A stretch of 64,000 bases of DNA. Source: Pisolithus tinctorius (taxonomy: Eukaryota; Basidiomycota; Agaricomycetes; Boletales; Pisolithaceae). The stretch lies in the NCBI GenBank assembly GCA_024663395.1, contig JANFAH010000046.1, positions 434,001 to 498,000 on the forward strand, given 5' to 3'. Below, piece after piece: positions 34,102-44,689 of the stretch (within the stretch, counting starts at the first letter, position 1; every line of letters begins with the position of its first letter). The notes beneath the pieces are model-generated. The model ran no database searches, was not told the origin of the DNA, and was given only the letters and a program-made list of their open reading frames with translations. Made by a program: the position numbers and the translations under genes.

Positions 34102-34390
34102 TGTGACTCCAAGGCGAAGTAGTAACACTTGTGACGTAGACACAAGAGACTTTCCTTTAGACATGCTACATGATTATCCAGACATTGTGGTCTGTATTGA
34201 TGTAGGGAAGGAAGTCCCTCTATCTCTATGTAGTACAAGTCTCTTTATACTGTAGCTAACAGGCACAAAATGTCAATGCAGATGAACAGGATAAGTAAAT
34301 CAAAAAGATAAATGAGAAACAAATTGGATCTGTCAAGTGAATGAACATTTCTTGGGAATATACTGTCAACCGTTGGTCCGAAACCCTACA
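34102..34390 (-). repeat. Gypsy 5' LTR (right copy)
   Basis: 289 bp, same ends as the left copy. It precedes gag in the minus orientation, so it is the 5' LTR. No obvious tRNA primer-binding site was found directly next to it. Confidence 0.92.
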
Positions 34391-35171
34391 CTCAGGTTCT
34401 GCCACTACTACAATGTCCAGTGCACCTTCTGATTGGCACCGCCTGCAACTAAGGCTACTTCTGGAATTATATAGGACCTGTAAAGAACAGTTCTTCCAGT
34501 TTTCTGATGCCCTGATTGTTTTTGGCGAACATCGACTGCATGACCACTGGAATGAAGCAATGGCAAGATCTTTTGCTCATAAATCCAAAGTACCATTTCA
34601 GTACTACTATGCTGAACACTTCTGTGATGGACAATGCCTCACAGGTGAAGAGGATGATCGATTGGCACTGGTCTGACCAAAAGAATCTAAGGATTACCTG
34701 GGTCGTCTCCCCTTGTTCCCTGGGATGCCTGTTCTAATCACAGAGAATCTTTCCATTGCAGGGAAGGTTGTAAATGGCACTCATGGTACCATGCACGACA
34801 TCGTCTTTGGAACTGTGGACGAAAAACGCATCATTTGTTGCATGTTCCACATTACCCATCGACAGGTGCCCATGGTCCCCAGGTGGGCCTTTACTGATTA
34901 CAGAGCTCAGGGAACAACTCTCGACAAAATCATTGTTGATCTAGCCAGTGCTAGGGGAGTGCAACATGCCTATGTCATGCTATCCCGAGCTCGTTCACTG
35001 TCCGGCCTCACCATATTACACTCATTCTCGCCCCAACACACACTCGGGCATCTGCAGCATGATCTCTGGAACAAGTTAGACCGCCTCATGAACCTTGACA
35101 CTGCAACAACTGCTTCTTACATAGATCGACGTACCAAGGCCCCCATGATGTCATCATCTACATCACCTTAG
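34391..35171 (+). pseudogene. Helitron Pif1-family helicase C-terminus
   Basis: The right-hand part of the Helitron-type coding, after the gypsy insertion. Open pieces 34341-34676 and 34713-35171 give FSDALIVFGEHRLHDHWNEA, LPLFPGMPVLITENLSIAGK with VVNGTHGTMHDI, then FTDYRAQGTTLDKIIVDL and HAYVMLSRARSLSGLTIL. These are the last helicase motifs (GxP-V-L-T-N, TDY-AQG, YVALSR-type) of Pif1 helicases in Helitrons. A frame break lies near 34675. Walker A/B motifs and the Rep domain are missing, so an internal deletion happened before or apart from the gypsy insertion. Confidence 0.8.
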
Positions 35172-35550
35172 TCTTTTCACATCAATCACCATCCTGTGTC
35201 TCCTATTTCCTGAAAGAATCATAGTCTGTCGACCGTTGACTTAAAATGTGGGACAGAATCAGTCTATACACCCCATACAGAGTTGTTCCCCTCCATGTCC
35301 TTCTTCCCATCTCCAGGTCACTTACTGGGCGCAGACCTATGGGCAGATGACTTGCGATCCATCATCCATGGTCGCCAACCCATCCACCAGCTCCAACAAT
35401 CCCATAAACTTGGACTCGCACTCACTCAATAGAATCACCTGTAGAGTCACTTGTAAATGTACTATATCACATGCTTTCCCCAAATGCATCCAGGAGCACC
35501 TGGAGGGCTTTGGTATGCACCCAGTATTACAAACAAGGGATAGCACATGC
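35172..35550. other. Non-coding right part of the Helitron-like insertion
   Basis: About 380 bp between the helicase stop and the right inverted repeat. No Helitron-type CTRR end with a preceding hairpin was recognised here. Confidence 0.4.
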
Positions 35551-35630
35551 CATTATTTGGCTACATTCCAAAACTAAATAAAAACGCTCTTTTTGAGTTT
35601 TGATCAATTCTGGTCTACCGATATGAAGGT
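35551..35630 (-). repeat. Right 80-bp terminal inverted repeat
   Basis: Its reverse complement starts ACCTTCATATCGGTAGACC and parallels the left copy to its inner end. It lies about 140 bp before the ATG of paralogue 3. Confidence 0.8.
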
Positions 35631-36058
35631 TGCTGTAGTCACCACACTACTAACGGCTCTGGTATCATTTGACACCCATCTTGGTAGGAGATGCGATGCC
35701 TTTGCGTTTGGCTCATATAGACATATACCCCCCATCCCTGTTGCTGTGTCACCTTCAACCCCAAGATTAGCATGTATGTCTGGCCACAGTTTCACCTCGG
35801 TTTTCTTGCATCTCTTCTGTGGACTTCCTTGGCAGTGGCGGAGTATTATATTGACAATGCGAACACATCTGTTCAATACTATTCCTTGCAGAGCTCAGCA
35901 TGGACACCATATGGTGCTGGCATTGGGTCCATGACTTTAACTGGGGATGGCCAACTCATCCCCATGGATTACAGTGTGTGTTATGACGAAAACTAGTGAG
36001 TGAATGTATATGTGTAGCATGTTTAAAAATCATCAATACCTTTCTTTACAGCTGTCAT

Positions 36059-36096
36059 CACTGTGGGAAGTAAACACACTGAATATCAGTGCCAGT
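36059..36096 (+). repeat. Left CACTA terminal inverted repeat
   Basis: CACTGTGGGAAGTAAACACA followed by CTGAATATCAGTGCC. Matches the right end at most positions over about 37 bp. Confidence 0.85.
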
Positions 36097-36135
36097 GGTA
36101 CTGATTTGAGCAAAATCAGTACCACTGGCACTGAT
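36085..36135. repeat. Perfect 23-bp-stem hairpin in the left subterminal region
   Basis: Two perfectly complementary 23-nt arms, starting ATCAGTGCCAGTGGTACTGA and separated by 5 nt. The arms contain the subterminal motif of the element. Confidence 0.9.
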
Positions 36136-36427
36136 CTAGTGGGCACTTCTTTTCAGTGTTGTCTTCATGGGACTGATTTTCAGTGTGCATTTTTTGGAGC
36201 ACTAAATTTCAGTTGCTGGCACTGATTCCCGGTACCACATATTTTGCAACACTGAAAACCAGTGCCCCAAGTTTGTTGGCACTGATTTTCAGTACCACAT
36301 TTTTTTAGGCACTGACTTTCAGTACTCGAAGTTTACCAGCACTGATATTTAGTACATGACATTGTCACCTTGTTTACTCACACCAAGTTGTCAAACCAAT
36401 AAAGTGAGATTGCATGCAGATGCAGTA
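36136..36427. repeat. Left subterminal repeat cluster
   Basis: Scattered direct and inverted copies of GGCACTGATTTTCAGTACC-type motifs, for example at about 36204-36230, 36255-36300 and 36308-36356. Such clusters are transposase-binding regions in CACTA elements. Confidence 0.75.
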
Positions 36428-38147
36428 TTACATTACTTTGGAAGTATCAAGCATATAAATGACAGACAAATGCACGAAATCACAGTGGCACTGCAGCGCA
36501 AATGGTGTATTTGAGCCACCCAGATGTAGGGTCGCCATGGAGCATGTCGTATTCAACTGGTAGAGGCTGAGTACACACTTCAAAGGCACACTTGTGGCAC
36601 ATGGACACTCGAGTCTTTGGGTGATAACCACTCGGTGGATGAGGGTCCAGCTTTGATCATGCCCATGGATGGATGGCACCACATTTCAGGCACCCCATGG
36701 ATAGAGATGTGCCCCATGGGTGCCGATGGCTGTGGTACCATGAGTACCTGTATATGGCGAGGAGAGGGGCAGCAGTGAGTGGGGCAGGGCTAAGTAACCA
36801 TGGCACCCTTGGCAATCCTAGGCCTGAAAGATGAAAGAGCATCACATCAGTGTGCATCTGAAGTTCGAGTGAGACATCAAGTAGGTCATGGATAATGTTC
36901 TCCAGAGCATGTCCTTCAATCAAGACTTTGACACTGTACAACACAATGAAAATTTTGATGACCGCATTGAGGAAATCCTTGGCAGTGAATGTGACCATAT
37001 ACTCTGGCCGGAGTCTTGGCAACAGTTAGTAAGGTTCTTTATAGATCAATCATTAATAACTGACTGTGCGATAGATTGCTTCAATGCTGCTAATGATTGT
37101 TCAAAGGAAACCACGGGGCCACAAGTCAACATAAACAGTGTAGAACCATAGACCATGTTTTGCAGGGGAGAAGCGAACAGGCATTTCATGAACTGAAATG
37201 GATGAGAGAGAGTAACCTCCTCATGTCAGTCACGTACCTCGCCAACCTGCATTGCAACATCCTCACCACTCTCGCCCTTCCCTGCAAACAGGTCACCATG
37301 GGTGACTTCGCTATGAACAGTAACAAATATGATCTTGTGCTTGAAGGCATATGCACCCAACTTTTCACCCAGTTTTTTGATCCTCGTACTCCACCAACTA
37401 AACTTTCGATCCATACCAAAATCGAAGATTATTTTTTGATACAGAAGGGAGTTGCTTGTGTGATATTCCTCGATGGTCGTGTTGAGGAGCGATGGCAATG
37501 AACCTTGAATTTCCACTCCTGTGCAGATGAGCTCAAGAATAAGGGTGGACTCGGCACACACTTGAGACTTAGATGCCCTTTCACAAATCCCTGAGATGAT
37601 GACTGGCTTATCCAACATGGGAATTCTCTTCCCGAGTACTGTGTGTGTGAATAGCTTGGACTCACATCAGCTCTATTCAGATTGTGAATGATGAATAACT
37701 CACAAAGTATGGATGTAGCTCTTTGTGCTTCACACCACCCTCTTCGAGTTTGTGGCAACCAGGACACTGGAAGTCTATGTCCTCAGCACGGGCCTTGTCC
37801 ATGAGCCACTGCACTAATCCTAAGCAGGGGTCGCACATGACATGAGGGCAGGAATAGCACTCGAATAAGTATTTAGCTCCATTGTGGCAAAGGTAGCAAT
37901 ACTACTTATCATGTTAGCGATGATAGGAGGATGGACCTATAGTACATACCCAGTTATGCCACTCCTCAGCCAGAGGGGACTGTCCCCAAGAGGATGGAAC
38001 GGATGTCAACAAACTCAGTGTTGAAGCCTTTGAGGTAGACTGCATGGATGCACATCGGATGGGGGTGGCATGAGCAGTGCGAATGATTTGCACTTGTGGC
38101 GCAATACTGGACATGGTTTTCTTCACATTCTGCCTTGTTCTGGCCAT
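36428..38147 (-). pseudogene. CACTA accessory ORF with Cys-rich finger, decayed
   Basis: Minus-strand coding pieces from MARTRQNVKKTMSSIAPQVQ (38147) downwards. Around 37900-37760 a Cys/His-rich segment reads CYLCHNGAKYLFECYSCPH with CDPCLGLVQW and CPGCH, a PHD/RING-like spacing. Further pieces are at 37618-37226 and 37022-36657, and near 36680-36560 CLKCGAIHPW and MCHKCAFEVC hold two more CxxC pairs. Stops and frame changes are frequent. Similar Cys-rich proteins are often found beside KDZ/Plavaka transposases in mushrooms, from family knowledge. The function here is unknown. It could also be a captured host gene. Confidence 0.45.
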
Positions 38148-38289
38148 GGATAGTTCCTTAATGAAATGTTGATGTGTGATGTGCTAACTTGCAACAAGAA
38201 AATTGTTGTTGATGTGAAAACAGGTCCACACAACATAACCAACCACAGTACGTCATGCATGTTCAAATCTTGGCAGCTTCTAATACTAA

Positions 38290-38720
38290 CTCTGCAGGAT
38301 CATTGAAACTGCTGGCCAACATCTGTTGCCCATTTCACTGAACCTTACTTGTGATACTGTTGGCCAACATCTGTCGCCCATATCATGGAGTAAGTGTTCA
38401 TGATTTCTCAGCTCATTGAAACAGTTGGCCTACATCTGTTGCCCATTTCTGTGAGCTGGTGCTCATGCACCCAAACCTCCTCGACCTGCTCATGAAACTG
38501 TTGGCTGACATCTGTCACCTGTTTTGCTGAGCCTTCGTTGGCCGACATCTATCGCCCATATCATGGAGTAAGTGTTCATGATTTCTCAGCTCGTTGAAAC
38601 AGTTGGCCTACATCTGTTGCCCATTTCTGTGAGCTGGTGCTCATGCACCCAAGCCTCCTCAACCTACTTGTGAAACCGTTGGCTGACATCTGTTGCCCAT
38701 ATCATGTAGTAGGTCTTCGC
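38290..38720. repeat. Complex tandem repeat around GTTGGCC-ACATCTGT
   Basis: GTTGGCYNACATCTGTYGCC and close variants occur about seven times. Longer blocks (TCATGGAGTAAGTGTTCATG ... GTGAGCTGGTGCTCATGCAC) are duplicated at about 38383-38470 and 38563-38650. Non-coding. It lies between the accessory ORF and the captured gene. Confidence 0.8.
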
Positions 38721-38799
38721 AGTTTTCACACTCAAGGCAACAGACATGGAGACAGTCGGTATATGGTCACAAAATCGACTTGTGATTGTTTTTTTTTTC

Positions 38800-40115
38800 A
38801 ACAGGCAGGCCTGCACACTGACCTTCAGTTGTACAGTTGAGATGTATGGCGAGGAAAACCTCATTGAACCTCTTCTGGTGTCTCCTGATCAGGTCGCTTC
38901 TTTGTGCTACACCTCAGTACATTCCTAATTGCACTCTTGATTGGCTGCTTCATTCATTCTGGATGATAGGGAACAACAAACTTGCCAAAAGGTGGAATAC
39001 CATTCATGACGCCAGTGGTTCTTAACTTATCTTTTCACAGGAGCAATCATCGCCCACATGAATCTCACAAGCGTGGCATATGCTAACACCTTTGGTACCA
39101 GCTTTCCCCTGGGCTGCTGTCTCATGTCATACTTGCCACTGGTGCACATTTATGAGGTTCATGGGATTCTATTGAAGTCTAATAACATATCTCCATGATT
39201 TGAGTGTGCAGCGGATTTGCAAATTGATGGTAATCACCATGGGTGGATGTATTGGGTACTCCACTGGCGACCCCTTGTGCTTGATGGATGATGCCTTGAA
39301 ACCTCACTTTTTCCCATCAGTACCACAAGTGCTGAATAGGGTATACCAAGCTGCCATGTCTGCTGGTAATGTGCCAGGTGTGAAGGGTGCTATTTTCTGA
39401 ACAGCAGTGCAGATGAGACTAGATCAACTTCACAAGACCGGGGTAACTGCCCATGTCATATGGGATGCATTGGTGTTCTGCAAGGTTCGTGGCAGGCTTC
39501 TTGATGCAGTACTCAATTGGCTCACTCTGCTTGGCTTCCAGATTTGCGCTGCACTTGGAGGGAACGTTTTGCTGATGGTCGCCAGTTCCGCTCCCATTAG
39601 CAGCAAAGTGGTTGATTTCCTCAAGATTGCTTTCAGTTGTGGTATTACAGAAGGTGCAACAAACCTACTTCTTTTCCTTCCCTCACTAATTTTCATCCAG
39701 GGTAAGCGAGGTCATGGGATCACTTGATTATGTTCCATTAATGACTCTGGGCAGTTATGGCATGACAGAGAATTGTGGAGTTTGCATGCGCACTTCGCAG
39801 GGAGACCCAACTGGTGGCAGGGTGATCGGCCTGCCTCAACCAATTCTCGAAGTCAAACTCATTGACCTTCCAGCAATGAATTACCTGTCTAATGATAAGC
39901 TGAACCCATGTGGAGAGTTATGTGTCTGCGGCCTGAACTGCTTCATGGGATATTATAAAGGTATGTCTCCTCTTCACCATTTACTAAGGCCTGTGAAAAG
40001 AAATGGTATCCATCAGATGAGAAGACTACCTGGGAGATGCTGAAGGACAGCTGGATACACACTGGGGATGTCGCAGAAGTTGATAGTTCTGGATGCTTCA
40101 AGATCATCGATCGAG
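38800..40115 (+). pseudogene. Captured long-chain acyl-CoA synthetase fragment
   Basis: A decayed host-gene copy inside the CACTA element, opposite to the transposase. Pieces in order: VSPDQVASLCYTS at about 38880-38915 (AMP-binding motif region), AHMNLTSVAYANTFGTSFPL then SYLPLVHIYE (39055-39160), GGCIGYSTGDPLCLMDDALK then HFFPSVPQVLNRVYQAAMSA (39240-39365), SAPISSKVVDFLKIAF (39585-39635), SYGMTENCGVC (39755-39785), GRVIGLPQPILEVKLIDLPA then NPCGELCVCGLNCFMGYYKG (39820-39960), and SWIHTGDVAEVDSSGCFKII (40050-40110). These are AMP-forming ligase motifs in the order of eukaryotic long-chain acyl-CoA synthetases. Intron-like gaps remain, so capture was from genomic DNA rather than cDNA. Stops and frame changes make it non-functional. 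The N- and C-terminal ends are missing. Confidence 0.85.
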
Positions 40116-40689
40116 TGAAGGTGCATTGTCTTTTTTGGCCCACCCCTGGTGTGGGTAAGTAATCCATACACACCAGAACATTATGAAATTGGTGCAAGGC
40201 GAGTACCACCAAACACACCACTTTCACTATCCTTCATCCCAGCCTCCCCTCCCCAAGGACCTGTAACACTGGGCTCAACAATGTTGGCTCTTGGCACCAT
40301 CTTGGCATCCATCCACCTGCCCCCCCTCCTAGTCAGCCCCTCCTGCAGCCACCACCATCGCCCTTATCTTCTACCCCATCACGAAGAGTTCTCAACCCAT
40401 CTCCAGCTCTGCCATCACCATCAATGGCTGCATTGCAGGCTCCATCACCACCAGGACAGCTTTGTGTGATGATGTCGACAACCTGTAGGAGTCACCTTCT
40501 TGGGTGGAGACATCATTGACTATTGTGGGTGCAGGTCTGTTGTGACATCCTTCAGGTAGCTTTTTGGATCTGGAGTGTACTGAGTCAGGGCTTGCACCTG
40601 GAAAGGGATCACATCTCTCCCCAGTATGTATATATGTATCAATATCCTGCACATCGTTGCACCACAAATTCCCATGTATATGGTATTAT
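40116..40689. other. Spacer between captured gene and transposase
   Basis: About 570 bp without a recognised gene; a short +1 frame (40149-40469) is Pro/His-rich low complexity. It probably contains the 3' flank of both neighbours. Confidence 0.4.
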
Positions 40690-43680
40690 ATTGAATCAAC
40701 TACTTCTCTCACAAGATGAAGTCATCATCATCACCATGTTCATCATGTAAATATCCTTCTATCATATCATCTGCAAAGGTTGTCATCGCTGTCCCAGGTG
40801 CCCTGTCAATGATACCCCATCTCCCTTGTGTCTTGACTAGGCCTACAACAGCTCTTAAGCTCCTGATATCCATAATTATCCTTGCTTTTCAAGACTCAAA
40901 GAACACGACCTCTTCTGAGGCTACCTTTCCATCTGTGTCCCATGGTCTAACAAGTGTGACAACAATGGTTTTGCCTCTGAGTTCTCCAAAGAGCGGTGTG
41001 GCAGGCAAAATGAGGGCTATTATTTTTTCTAGGTCACCATACCTGGTTTGGGTTAAGACAGAACCTGTGCAGGTCTCAAACACTGTTTTGAACTATGGTA
41101 TTTAGTAACTAGAGACATTACAAGTATCTGACCATGATGGACCTACTCTGACATAGCAATTCCTCCACTCTAATGCACCAAATCTGCATGACACTTCTTT
41201 AGTCTGAAATAAGTCTCCACCATGGCAGACCCTAAGCTTGCCTGCTGTAAACAGCACAAGCACTGGAAGCTGTTTCTTGATCTCTGAGCTTCGTTTGCCA
41301 AGTACTTGTCCCAAGTATTGTGCAATCCTTTTGTGGAGGTCACAATCAAGCTTGTGTGCCATCTCATAGGGAGGCCGAAGCACATGGTCTGGGTCTGGTC
41401 AGTTTGAGAATGAGTTTTGCATGTAAGTAACATTGGTGCATACTCACAATCCTTGAGGACATGTTCATATCCTATTGGACCGTCATCTTTGCGCTTGTCT
41501 TCATTTGCAAGCTCATCTGAAAGGTCGTATCGCATCTGCAACTGTTCCAGGTATGTGCAATGAAGTAATGCTTTATTTAAATTACTCCAAGGGTGGCTGT
41601 GTGAACAGAGTGTATTCTGGAGCATCCCACAAAAGCGCTCCATATGAAAGGTCCAAGTGGTCCACACTGGCCCACAGTCTTGGATACCCTGTATGACATG
41701 TAAGATACCATGGATCATGAGTGTGCAAGCTGGCAGGCATTTGATGTCATATTGATAATAGTATCTAATGACAAAAATTAGTGTTGTGATACAATTGAAT
41801 CAGAAACACGCATACCTCTCATATTTCTGCACCCAATCTATAACGCATCTTTCGATATTGTCAAGTTGTCTGTGTGGGGTGCAAAACTGTAAAGTAGCCT
41901 TCATAATTGCCGCTAGCTCACACATGTGCTTGTAGTATTTGTCTTTGGGAAAGTGCCCCTTCAGTAGCTTTGGAGCAAGATGCATGAACCAAAAACACCA
42001 TGTCTCTGCTGTAAAGAGTGAGTGGTCTGTTGCGATATTCATGAGCACACGGACAAATGTAGATGGTATGTGTCAGAGAGCAGCAGCAGTTTCTTTTCCA
42101 ATCTCCTCCCAAATTTCGGTTGCAATTTCGAAGTCTTCATTACCCGTCCCAAGACCCTTGAATTGGCCTGTCCAGAAGTCGACAAGGTTCAGGACAATGT
42201 TCTCTAAGAACAAATGAAACCATTCCCATGGGGATGATCGTGCATAATCCAAGGACCTGACACGAGTCAGGCCTGGCAATCCTTTGATGCCAGTCTCCTT
42301 TGTGATCATCACCATCTCTTTTTTTGTTTCGGCCACTGCAATCCTCACCATTACATCTGAGAAGTCATCGTGGTGTCGTAAAGGGGCTGGTTGATAGAGG
42401 GTCCTTGCACTGCGGTTTTGAGACAGCAGGTGAAGAGGGACATAATAGGTCTTGCCTAAGCCATGAACAGCTTTCACCTTGCACGAACAACAAGGGAAGA
42501 TTGAGTTATGGCCCTTGAGATTTAAGAAGTGCTCGATTGCGATGATATCACCAGATTTGATGATGATATACGCGTGCATCTTGAAAAGGGCTTGCTGGGA
42601 TGCATCGAAAGTCTGGACACTGTATGCTAGCTTGGCACATTCATTGTCCAGGGGAACGAGAAAAGAATGAAGGTCCTTGGGTTGGTGTGGGCCAGGAATA
42701 ATTCCAATGCACAATAGGTTTTTGCTGTGAGTTCGCACATGTGGAGGCAGGTTGTAGTTCTGCAACAGGAGTGGTGTACCGGATGGGCCCTTGTGTTGCT
42801 GCCTGAAGAGTAAATAGCTGTCGGTACAAAGGCCCAATGCAATGTCTCAGGAATCTGAGAAGTATTGGTGAGGTAACTCTTCTCCATCAACAATAACACG
42901 ACAATGGAGAAGCCACTGGTAATGATTCCCATCAAATACATCCGCAATCTCTCCTCTCCCAATATCATAATCCACATGGTATGAGAGCATTTTGATCATC
43001 CTCGTGCTTTGGAAATACCCTTGCAGTTGTGGGATAAGCGGGAGATACATGAATTGTTGACGTGGCCTTCCGTACTGGTTGAATCACGCTTCTCAACAGA
43101 ACGGACAAGACTGAAGATAAATATATTTTTTGGTGTAGGCCACACATGAATTTCTGCAGCAGTCAACCAAGAGGGGTTTGATCCCAGATAGTTTGGCCAT
43201 GTGCTGAAAGATGACATATTGCGAGTCAAGGTTCATTTTGTGTCAGAAAGTGAATCACATCTGTGAGTAAGCACATCGAGTGATTTGGCCCATCATAAGG
43301 AGGTTAAATGTGCGGATATTGTCACAATCTTCATCTGATAGAATATCATTCCCTGATGCATGATCAGTTCACACATTAGAGCCAGGGCAACTGGGCACAT
43401 ACAGAGAGTGAACAGATCTCATTCTCTTTCGTTTCTCGCATTGTCTTCCAACTCATCCAGCAGCTCATTATCATCTCCCTCGAGCTCTTCAGCCCATACC
43501 CATACATCATCTTGAATGTCACTTCTGGGGTCGGCCTTGGACTCAGACACCCCACTCACACCTGTTGTGTCTGATGACTCAGATGGAGATGCCAGGTGGG
43601 AATGACCACCTGAGATGATTACTTTAGTATCATTTAATGTTCAGCTTGTTGAGCTGACCTTCAGCCAGATCTAGTTGGGG
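40690..43680 (-). pseudogene. Plavaka/CACTA transposase, decayed
   Basis: Transposase of the element, expected to act in the nucleus on its terminal repeats. Minus-strand blocks in order: an acidic N-terminus near 43600-43440, DNIRTFNLLMMGQ, MYLPLIPQLQGYFQS and IADVFDGNHYQWLL with EELPHQYFSDS (43050-42847), a long open part 42837-42073 with LLQNYNLPPHVRTHSKNLL, IGIIPGPHQPKDLHSFLVPL, HFLNLKGHNSIFPCCSCKVK (Cys cluster) and TYYVPLHLL, then HLAPKLLKGHFPKDKYYKHM (42000-41900), ILHVIQGIQDCGPVWTTWTF with MERFCGMLQ (41718-41600), and QGRWGIID near 40825. These match the mushroom Plavaka family (Tnp2-like). Multiple stops interrupt it, several of them TGA. Confidence 0.85.
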
Positions 43681-44689
43681 GCTTTCTTCACCTGTCAGGC
43701 TTTCAGAGTCACACATGCCTGCCAGTTGCCCCATGGATGCAGCCTTCTTATAGTGATGCCACCGCTGTGTGCTGCTCAAGCACACACCACATCCTGGATT
43801 GCACCAACAATGTTTCCTCCTTGGAGATCAAATTGGAGGCATGGTCAGTATGTTTGACTTAACTGACTTAGTGACATGTACCGAGCTGTGATCACCTGAC
43901 CTGAGCACAGCCACTCCAAGGTCATTGCTTACATCCATTATCCTATGCACTGTATCATCTCTGCCATCAAGCCTCCAGCCTTGATGACAAAGCTGAAGCA
44001 CAAGAAGCAGTCAAGGATCGATAAATTAGGAGAGTCATTATCAGAACTCCATGGGGATTTGGAAGTGCACAAACATGAGTTCATCAATACTGACAGGTAC
44101 CATTTAGATCTCATATCTCTTCCTGCAGGAAAGAACCATGCAAAAGAGGAGAGGAGGCAGAAAAAACAGCAAGATAAACATACTAACCAACAGTTAAGAT
44201 TGATTAACAAGCCCAAGGGCTGAGCAGGTCGAGGCAGTGGCTACAAGCTAATAGATGCCTTGGGACTCACAGAGAAGAAGGATGTGTACAATCACCTTTT
44301 GGTACGTCTTCCATCCCTACTATTGTATTCTTATTACCTGTATGCTACTCAATAGGATGTTGTATGGAAATTGGTCTACCGCTACCTGGATACAAGTTGT
44401 TTGCTTTCTCACCAAAGCAACAAGCTCCTTGTCAAGAAAGTCATTCAGAGGGTAAGGGAGCGCATTCTAAGTGCATATAGCCACTAGTAACCAAGATTCA
44501 CATCGTTAGGCCCAAGCAGAATCAGAAATCCTCATGCAGTGTGAGGGAGGCTGGGGTGCACATGCTTTAATTGCCCAGGTATTGAAAAACTGGTCAACAT
44601 CTGAACAAAGGCAAAAACAGAATGCCAAAGCAAGGGTTAGCAGTTACTTTTATCTATATTTTGATCTCGAGTTGATTCCCTGGTATGTT

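Larger units (their letters stand above)
21096..34390 (-). mobile_element. Ty3/gypsy LTR retrotransposon (chromovirus type), with two nested solo LTRs
   Basis: A 13,295 bp element in minus orientation. Both LTRs are 289 bp, bounded by TGT...ACA, and the target site CTCAG is perfectly duplicated (21091-21095 and 34391-34395). Gene order on the minus strand is gag, zinc knuckle, protease, reverse transcriptase, RNase H, integrase and a chromodomain-like segment, the gypsy order. A purine tract lies next to the downstream LTR. Without the two solo LTRs the element would be about 9.6 kb. All genes carry stops, many of them TGA where CGA is expected, so it is dead as read. It sits in Helitron-type coding of the surrounding insertion. 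Confidence 0.9.
18812..35630 (+). mobile_element. TIR-flanked insertion carrying Helitron-type coding
   Basis: A 16.8 kb insertion in the promoter of the 35772 gene, shown by alignment of both flanks with the uninterrupted promoter at 15.9-16.19 kb. The ends are 80 bp inverted repeats. Without the nested gypsy element it would be about 3.5 kb. Its coding, all on the plus strand, is Helitron-like: a DUF6570-type region (to about 21095) and a Pif1-family helicase C-terminus (34391-35171). The Rep/helicase core between them is absent. Known Helitrons lack long TIRs, so this could be an odd Helitron-derived element, or a TIR element that picked up Helitron pieces. No clear target duplication could be fixed; TCAC at 18807 and 35639 is only a weak candidate. 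Confidence 0.6.

Noticed and set aside
24256..34102. An infectious retrovirus or errantivirus with an envelope gene
   Set aside because: No envelope-like ORF, signal peptide or membrane span follows the integrase. The gene order and chromodomain fit an ordinary fungal gypsy element.
37100..37620. TET/JBP-type dioxygenase sometimes carried by KDZ/Plavaka elements
   Set aside because: The open minus-strand piece lacks any HxD and later His pattern that I could recognise for that family.
38290..38720. CRISPR-like array
   Set aside because: Repeats are irregular, diverged and unevenly spaced, with no uniform spacers, and the sequence is eukaryotic.
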